DNA of 64,000 nt. Origin: Castor canadensis (taxonomy: Eukaryota > Chordata > Mammalia > Rodentia > Castoridae). Below the pieces are notes generated by a model. That model saw only the letters and a list, made by a program, of their open reading frames with translations, did no database searches and was not told the DNA's origin. Both the position numbers and the translations under genes were made by a program. Below, in pieces: positions 58,955 to 64,000 of the stretch (position 1 is the first letter of the stretch; every line of letters starts with the position of its first letter). The stretch is from assembly GCF_047511655.1 (NCBI RefSeq), contig NC_133387.1:39784853-39848852 (forward strand), in the 5' to 3' direction.

Positions 58955-59286
58955 ATGTTAGTTCTCCATCACTCTGACAAAATAACAGAGATAAGCAATG
59001 AGGAAAGATTTATTTTGACTCACAGGTTTAGAGATTTGAGTCAGTGGTCACTTGACTCTGCTGCTTTTAGGCACAGCACAGTGAGGCAGTACAACATAAT
59101 GGGGCAAAGCTGCTCATTTCATGACACTAGGAAGCACAGACAGAGGTAGGAGGGACTGGAGTCCTAATGTCCCTAGTGATCTAATTCCTTCCACTATGCC
59201 TTTCCTTATACCACCTTCCATGGGACGGTGATCAAGCCTTTAACAAATGGGCCATTGGGAGGCATGTATCCAAAGTATAGCAGATG
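58955..59286 (-). mobile_element. MaLR-type LTR
   Basis: 'tgttagttctccatcactct', 'aagatttattttgactcaca', 'caagcctttaacaaatgggc' match, in the same order, the elements at 14,590-14,957. The LTR reads on the minus strand. No internal retroviral part is seen. Confidence 0.5.
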
Positions 59287-59333
59287 GCAGATGGTTAACA
59301 CTAAATGTTATCAAATGTGTGTATATACCTTTT

Positions 59334-59545
59334 TTTGCCAGTACTGGGGTTTAAGCTCAGAGATCTCACACTTGCTAGGCAGGCACTCTACCACTTGAAC
59401 CACTCCATTAGCTCCTTTTTTGCACTGGATATTTTCAAGACAGGGTCTTGCAAACTATTTGCCTGGGCTGGCCTGAACTGTGATCCTCCTGATCTCTGCC
59501 TTTCAAGTAGCTAAGATACAGGCAGGAGTGACCAGTACCCAACTC
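59334..59545 (-). mobile_element. Dimeric B1-like/ID-like SINE
   Basis: A T run and 'gccagtactggggtttaagc' (ID complement), 'caagacagggtcttgcaaac' (linker), and 'ctttcaagtagctaagatac' (head complement). Confidence 0.85.
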
Positions 59546-59558
59546 CAAATGTGTATTT

Positions 59559-60653
59559 TAAAATCAGAATATCGATCCGGGTCCTTGTACTGCATGTTCC
59601 CTGCCCTCTGGGTCACTCACGGGTTACTGGGTGCTGGTAATTCACACTGTTCAAGCGTTAGAGGAGCCAGTAGGTCCGTTGCTTTCAATTTCCTGTGCTG
59701 AAGCTGTGTATCACCAAAATGAGGGTTGTAATTCTTGATAACTATGAGTTGGCCAGGGAATGTGCAGCCAAACACATCTGTAATTGTATTATTCAGTTCA
59801 AATCTGGACAGGACAGATATTTTACACTGGGCCTACAAACAAGGAGTACACTTTTAGGATCTTACAAAAAAACTAATAGAGTATCACAAGAATGGAGATC
59901 TTTCTTTTAAATATGTGAAGACTTTTAACATGGATGAAAATGTAGGGCTTCCAAGAAATCATCCTGAAAGCTACCATTCTTATACATGGAATAACTTTTT
60001 AAATCATATTGATATAGATCCTGATAATGCTCATAGCCTTGGTGGGAATGCTGCAGATTTATAAGCATTTGAAAAGAAAGTAAAAGAAGTTGGTGAAACA
60101 GATCTTTTCATTGGAGGAATAGGTCCAGATGGTCATATTGCTTTCAATGAGCCAGGATCCAGTTTAGTATCAAGGACAAGATTAAAAACTCCAGCAATAG
60201 ATTCCATTTTGGAAAATGATGAATACTTTGATGGAAATTTATCCAAATATGGCTCTAACTGTTGGTGTGGGGACAATGATGGATGCTAGAGAAGTGATGA
60301 TCTTTATAACAGGGGCATACAAGGCACTTGCCCTATACAAAGCAACAGAAGGAGTCAATCACATGTGGACTGTTTCAGCTTTCCAGCAGCATCTCCAAAC
60401 TATTTTTGTATGTGACAAAGATGCTATTTTATAATTAAGAGGAAAAACTGTCAAATACTTTAAAGGTGAGCATTGAATTTCAAAAACTGAGTATGAGAAG
60501 TTCTGTTGCAGATGATTTTGACTGTGGAATTAAATTCCACTCTGTGAAAACTGAGGTCATGTGCTCATAATAGGCAGATTTTTTTAAGGAATAAAACTCT
60601 GCTCAGATAGTAGGAGCTTTCAAAAATAAATAAATAAATAAAATCAGAATATC
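59559..60653 (+). pseudogene. GNPDA2P: Processed pseudogene of glucosamine-6-phosphate deaminase (GNPDA2-like)
   Basis: The parent converts glucosamine-6-phosphate to fructose-6-phosphate and ammonia. A 15-bp TSD, taaaatcagaatatc, is at 59,559-59,573 and 60,639-60,653. The intronless insert holds a ~145-base 5'UTR, an ATG at 59,719 (MRVVILDNYELARE, closer to GNPDA2 than GNPDA1), readable text for most of the ~276-aa protein (TFNMDE, the active-site loop GGIGPDGHIAFNEPGSS, MWTVSAFQQH), a 3' part with AATAAA at 60,590-60,595, and an A-rich tail from about 60,621. Breaks: a shift near 59,860 after SYKK, a stop with lost codons near 60,062, another shift near 60,245, and a stop at 60,432. No protein is expected. 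The symbol is descriptive. The nearest host promoter is not visible. Confidence 0.9.
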
Positions 60654-60879
60654 TCTTAAAGATATTTAAAGTTCCATTTAAATGATGGTTGAGATATGAA
60701 AATTGATTTTTTTATTACTAGATTTTTAAATGGTCCTTGAATCCAAATTGATATTGGATTTGCTACAATAGTATAGTAATTCAAGTAACTTGCTGATATA
60801 GATGGGCACATGAACAGTGGCCATTTTAGAATTAGCCTCTTTCAGTATCTTCTATAAATACATTGAGTGTGTTTCCCTG

Positions 60880-61065
60880 GTGTCCTGTGTGTGTGTCCTT
60901 TTTTCTTAAAAGGACGCTAGTCGAACAGGATTTGGGCCCACAATAAAGGATTCATTTTAAATGAATAACTCTTAGAAGGTGTACTTACAAAGCACATTCT
61001 GAGGAACTATAGGTTAGGATTTCAACATATGAATTTGGGAGGCAGAGACAAAACTCACCTGATAA
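60880..61065 (-). mobile_element. MLT1-like MaLR LTR fragment
   Basis: Plus strand 'cgaacaggatttgggcccac', 'cacattctgaggaactatag' and 'ggatttcaacatatgaattt' match the reverse complement of the 5' part of MLT1/MST LTRs. Confidence 0.45.
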
Positions 61066-61096
61066 ATGTAGCCATATGTTTTTAAGATTCATTAAT

Positions 61097-61190
61097 ATAG
61101 GGGTTGGGGTTTGTTTCAGTGTTAAGAGTGTGTGATTAGCATTGGAGGGCCCTGGGTTCAATCTCAGCACACCCTCACCAAAAAAAGATC
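61097..61190 (+). mobile_element. Monomeric ID-type SINE, older form
   Basis: 'ggggttggggtttgtttcag', 'gcattggagggccctgggtt' and 'caatctcagcaca' match the general ID unit, rather than the GTGGCTCAAGTGG form seen elsewhere in the window. Confidence 0.65.
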
Positions 61191-61814
61191 CAGTAGTACA
61201 AATTATATTGCTTTTCATATTTCCTGATCTACTTTTTCAAATGATAAAATATTGAGTATGTAAAAGCATCTTGCAATTTTAAAGTGCTATGACATTTTCC
61301 ATAGCTGTAGAGACAAATGACTATTTTACACAAGCATGACTTTCATGAAGTTTTTAGTTCCAGTGAAAGTTGGTTCATTGTGGGTTAGGTTTTGTTTTTG
61401 TTTTTGCTAATTTCTATTAAATAATTTCCAAATTCTAAGGCTTACTCCAATAGCCTAGCATTAATTGAGTTCTTTCATTCTTTTCCTTAAATTTTGTGAC
61501 AGCAATTGACACTAAGTATTCCTTTACCATTGTGCAGGATGTCTTTATCTCACATATAATACTGAAAGGATCCAATTCCTGCTCTTCCAGGCAAGGATCT
61601 TCACCATTGTGCTTCTTGTGTCTGTCAGTGTTTGAGAATACTGTAGTTGTTTGGCAGTCTTACTCAACTCACCTGGCCTGTCCACTGTGGGCTACTTTTT
61701 TTAAAATTAAGTCTACAGAATTCATAGGTTATATATCAAAACCGCATCATCTATGTGAAGATCAGAATCACATATGCAACATTAAACAATTAAATAAAAA
61801 ATAATATTTTCAGG
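61191..61814. other. Nothing recognised
   Basis: A 102-codon plus-strand ORF (61,496-61,804) shows no known domain. Confidence 0.4.
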
Positions 61815-62090
61815 GCTGGGCACACTAATGAATGCACACCTGTAATCCTAGCTACTCAGGAGGCAGAGATCAGGAGGATAGTGGTTTGATTCCAGAATGG
61901 GAAAAAAGTGAGACTCCATCTCAATCAAAAAGCTTGGCATGAGGCCATACATAGGAAGATCACAGTTCAATGCTACCCTGGGCAAAAATGGAGGCAGCGA
62001 CCTGAAAAATAGCTAAAAAGGGCTAAAGTGGTAAAACACCTGCCTATCAAGCAGGAGGTCCTGAGTGCAAAACCCAGTCCCCACCCCAAA
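61815..62090 (+). mobile_element. Trimeric SINE, middle unit shortened
   Basis: Head 'cctgtaatcctagctactca' and 'gagactccatctcaatcaaa', a partial second head 'gcttggcatgaggccataca' and 'ctaccctgggcaaaaatgga', and an ID tail 'aacacctgcctatcaagcag' and 'ggtcctgagtgcaaaaccca'. Confidence 0.75.
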
Positions 62091-62439
62091 ATTACATAAT
62101 AATATTTTCACTTATAGAGATAGTCACTTGATTAAAACATGTATTGCTGAAGATGCATATATACTTGAATTGTAAAGCACCTATAGCTATATGAAGAATG
62201 GCCTTTATATGTTATTTACAGTGATTTGCTCACTTGTGATATAAAACATTTAATAGTAATAAGCTATCTTTTTTAACTGAAAAGTACCATTTTTTTCTTA
62301 CCTCAAAAGCCACATTTCTTTAACCTCAACCTATGTGCCCAGGAAGTATAAAACTAATTACTTTCCACAACACATAAATATCAGTTTGTAAGCTAGTACC
62401 TAAAACTAGAGAATGAGGTAGAAAAGTTAACCTAGCTTG
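62091..62439. other. Nothing recognised
   Basis: No feature could be supported. Confidence 0.4.
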
Positions 62440-62755
62440 GTATAGAAGAATACCATAACAAGCATCTATTCCTCACAATTCTGGAGGCTGAGAAGTCTCA
62501 AAGGAAGCTAGTGGAAGATCCAATTTCTGGTAAGAACTCTTTCTGGTTTGAAGATGGCCATTTTTTTTAAATCTGTAATTGATTGAGAGAAATAGATTAT
62601 CTCTTTCCTATCTCTTCTTACAAAGGCACTAACCCCATTCATGAGGGCTTCACACCCCTGGCCTAATTACCTCACAAAGACTCCACTTCCAAATATCATC
62701 ATATTAGAGATTAATTTGGGGGGGAACACCAAAATTATGTCCTTCTCAAGACCTG
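62440..62755 (-). mobile_element. MST/MLT1-type MaLR LTR
   Basis: Plus-strand 'cacaattctggaggctgaga', 'cattcatgagggcttcacac', 'cctaattacctcacaaagac' and 'taatttgggggggaacacca' run in the order of the reverse complement of MST/MLT1 LTRs. Confidence 0.55.
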
Positions 62756-62759
62756 CTTG

Positions 62760-63590
62760 TTGAAAAGACTATATTTTCCCCCATTAAAGTACCTTGGCAT
62801 TTTGTCAAAAATTATTATATGGCAGCATATTTCTGGATTTTATCTTCATCTCCATCCATTTATACCTCTACCATTAAGCAAATACCACATTATCTTACAT
62901 ATATATATTTAAAAGTTGCAATTGTTAATATAGAACTGTTTTTATATATATATAAATCTTGAAGTTAGCCTGTCAATTTCTGCAAAAGAAGTGATAAGAT
63001 TATTATTGAAATTGTCTTGAATCTTTACATCGATTTGAGCAAAATTGATATTTTATCAATAAAGGATCTTCTGACCCATGAACATGGTAAATCACTCCAT
63101 TAAAGTTTTCTTTCAATCGTTTTCAGCAACTTTTTAAAATAGTTTTAGCATAAATCTTACTATATTTTATTAAATTTCTCTAATTATTCACAATAACATT
63201 GTAAGTGACATTGACTTTTATTTCAATTTTTCATTGATAGCATATGGAATGTAATTGTTTTTAATAGTGACCTTATGTCTTTTATGTGATATGTTTTGGT
63301 ATCTTTTGACTTTTCTAAACTTGCTTTTTAATTCTTATATTTTTTAAAAACTCTCCAGACTTTTCTACATTATTTATGTCATATCTTGACTGGCTAAACA
63401 TATTCATTTTATCTGAAATGTTTACTTATATAATTTGTGAACTAGTCTTTATTTAATACCTTCCTTCTTTATTTTAATATTAAATATTTGTGCTTTATTT
63501 TAATATCAGATTGTTTTTATTCACCCTGAGTTTTATGTACTGATTTTTGTTGATTGTAGGAATGGAATTGTGAAACCTTCTCACAGTTGT
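62760..63590 (-). repeat. L1M ORF2 relic, antisense
   Basis: Plus-strand 'ttgaaaagactatattttcc', 'agtaccttggcattttgtca', 'gtcaatttctgcaaaagaag' and 'acccatgaacatggtaaatc' follow the reverse complement of L1M ORF2 (RT-thumb to C-terminal region). A (TA)n run sits near 62,895-62,955. Confidence 0.65.
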
Positions 63591-64000
63591 AGATTTTCTT
63601 TCACTGTGGTGCTTTTAATGGTCAGAGGTTCTTAATTTTTCCAGATTTATTGAGCATATAATTGACAGGTAAAAATTACATATATTTAAAGTTTACTGTG
63701 TGACTTGTGTAAAATGATTGCCATAATCAGGTTGATACATACATCATCTCACATAGTTATCATTTTATTGTGTATGGTAAGAACAGTTCAGAGCTACTCA
63801 AGTATAGAAGATAGTGTTTTGAACTATAATCATCACACTATACATTGTATCTCTAACAGACAACCTTAATTTATTGTAGTTGAAGTTAACAATATTTCAC
63901 GTTCAGATTTAATTTTTTTTCTTTAATAAAAACTGTTTTTGTCTTTTGAAAACTTTTGAAGTTTTTTTTCCAACCTAGGTTTTTGTATAGGCATAAACCA
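63591..64000. repeat. Old L1M-related fragment, orientation uncertain
   Basis: 'tttattgagcatataattga', 'aaatgattgccataatcagg' and 'tctcacatagttatcatttt' match a segment common in old L1 untranslated regions. The window ends within AT-rich DNA. Confidence 0.4.

Overview
This window looks like mammalian nuclear DNA, most likely from a rodent. It is AT-rich, has no dense coding, and is packed with interspersed repeats: L1, L2, MIR, MaLR-type LTRs, and SINEs built from a 7SL/B1-like head joined to a tRNA/ID-like tail. The tail, with boxes of the type GTGGCTCAAGTGGTAGAG and GAGTTCAAACCCCAGTACTG, suggests Castorimorpha. My best guess is beaver (Castor), but that is inference from memory of repeat style. 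I found no host protein-coding exon I could defend, no tRNA gene, no CRISPR and nothing bacterial. The window is probably intergenic or deep intronic.

Layout. 0.1-1.3 kb is an old L2. 2.4-2.6 kb is a short retrocopy with target-site duplications (TSDs) and a poly(A) tail that may come from a structured RNA. 2.6-20 kb is mostly anonymous AT-rich DNA with MIR, MaLR LTRs, SINEs and a decayed L1M. 20.4-22.8 kb is a minus-strand ERV-L-like pol relic, interrupted by a 948-bp plus-strand element that starts TGTTA, ends TAACA, and carries an env membrane-anchor remnant and a poly(A) signal. 23-30 kb holds L1M, MIR and SINE relics and an AT microsatellite.

The main feature is 30,029-37,040: a full-length LINE-1 with a 5'UTR, an intact ORF1 (400 aa), an intact ORF2 (1272 aa with all endonuclease, reverse transcriptase and Cys-rich motif residues), a G-rich 3'UTR, AATAAA, a poly(A) tail and a 13-bp TSD. 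It looks young and possibly retrotransposition-competent. The two ORFs work together: ORF1p coats the L1 RNA, and ORF2p nicks the target and reverse-transcribes.

37-59 kb is a graveyard of L2, L1M and HAL1-like relics, SINEs and L1 3' ends. It includes a 116-bp copy of the same young L1 family (53.3 kb), a SINE/L1/SINE chimera inside one 19-bp TSD (51.1-51.6 kb), and an L1 3' end flanked by a ~120-bp duplication (47.8-48.5 kb). 59.56-60.65 kb is a processed pseudogene of glucosamine-6-phosphate deaminase (GNPDA2-like) with a 15-bp TSD. The last kilobases hold MaLR LTR pieces, SINEs and an antisense L1M relic. L1 reverse transcriptase activity explains most recent structure here: the L1s, the SINEs, the pseudogene and the small retrocopy all carry L1-style hallmarks.
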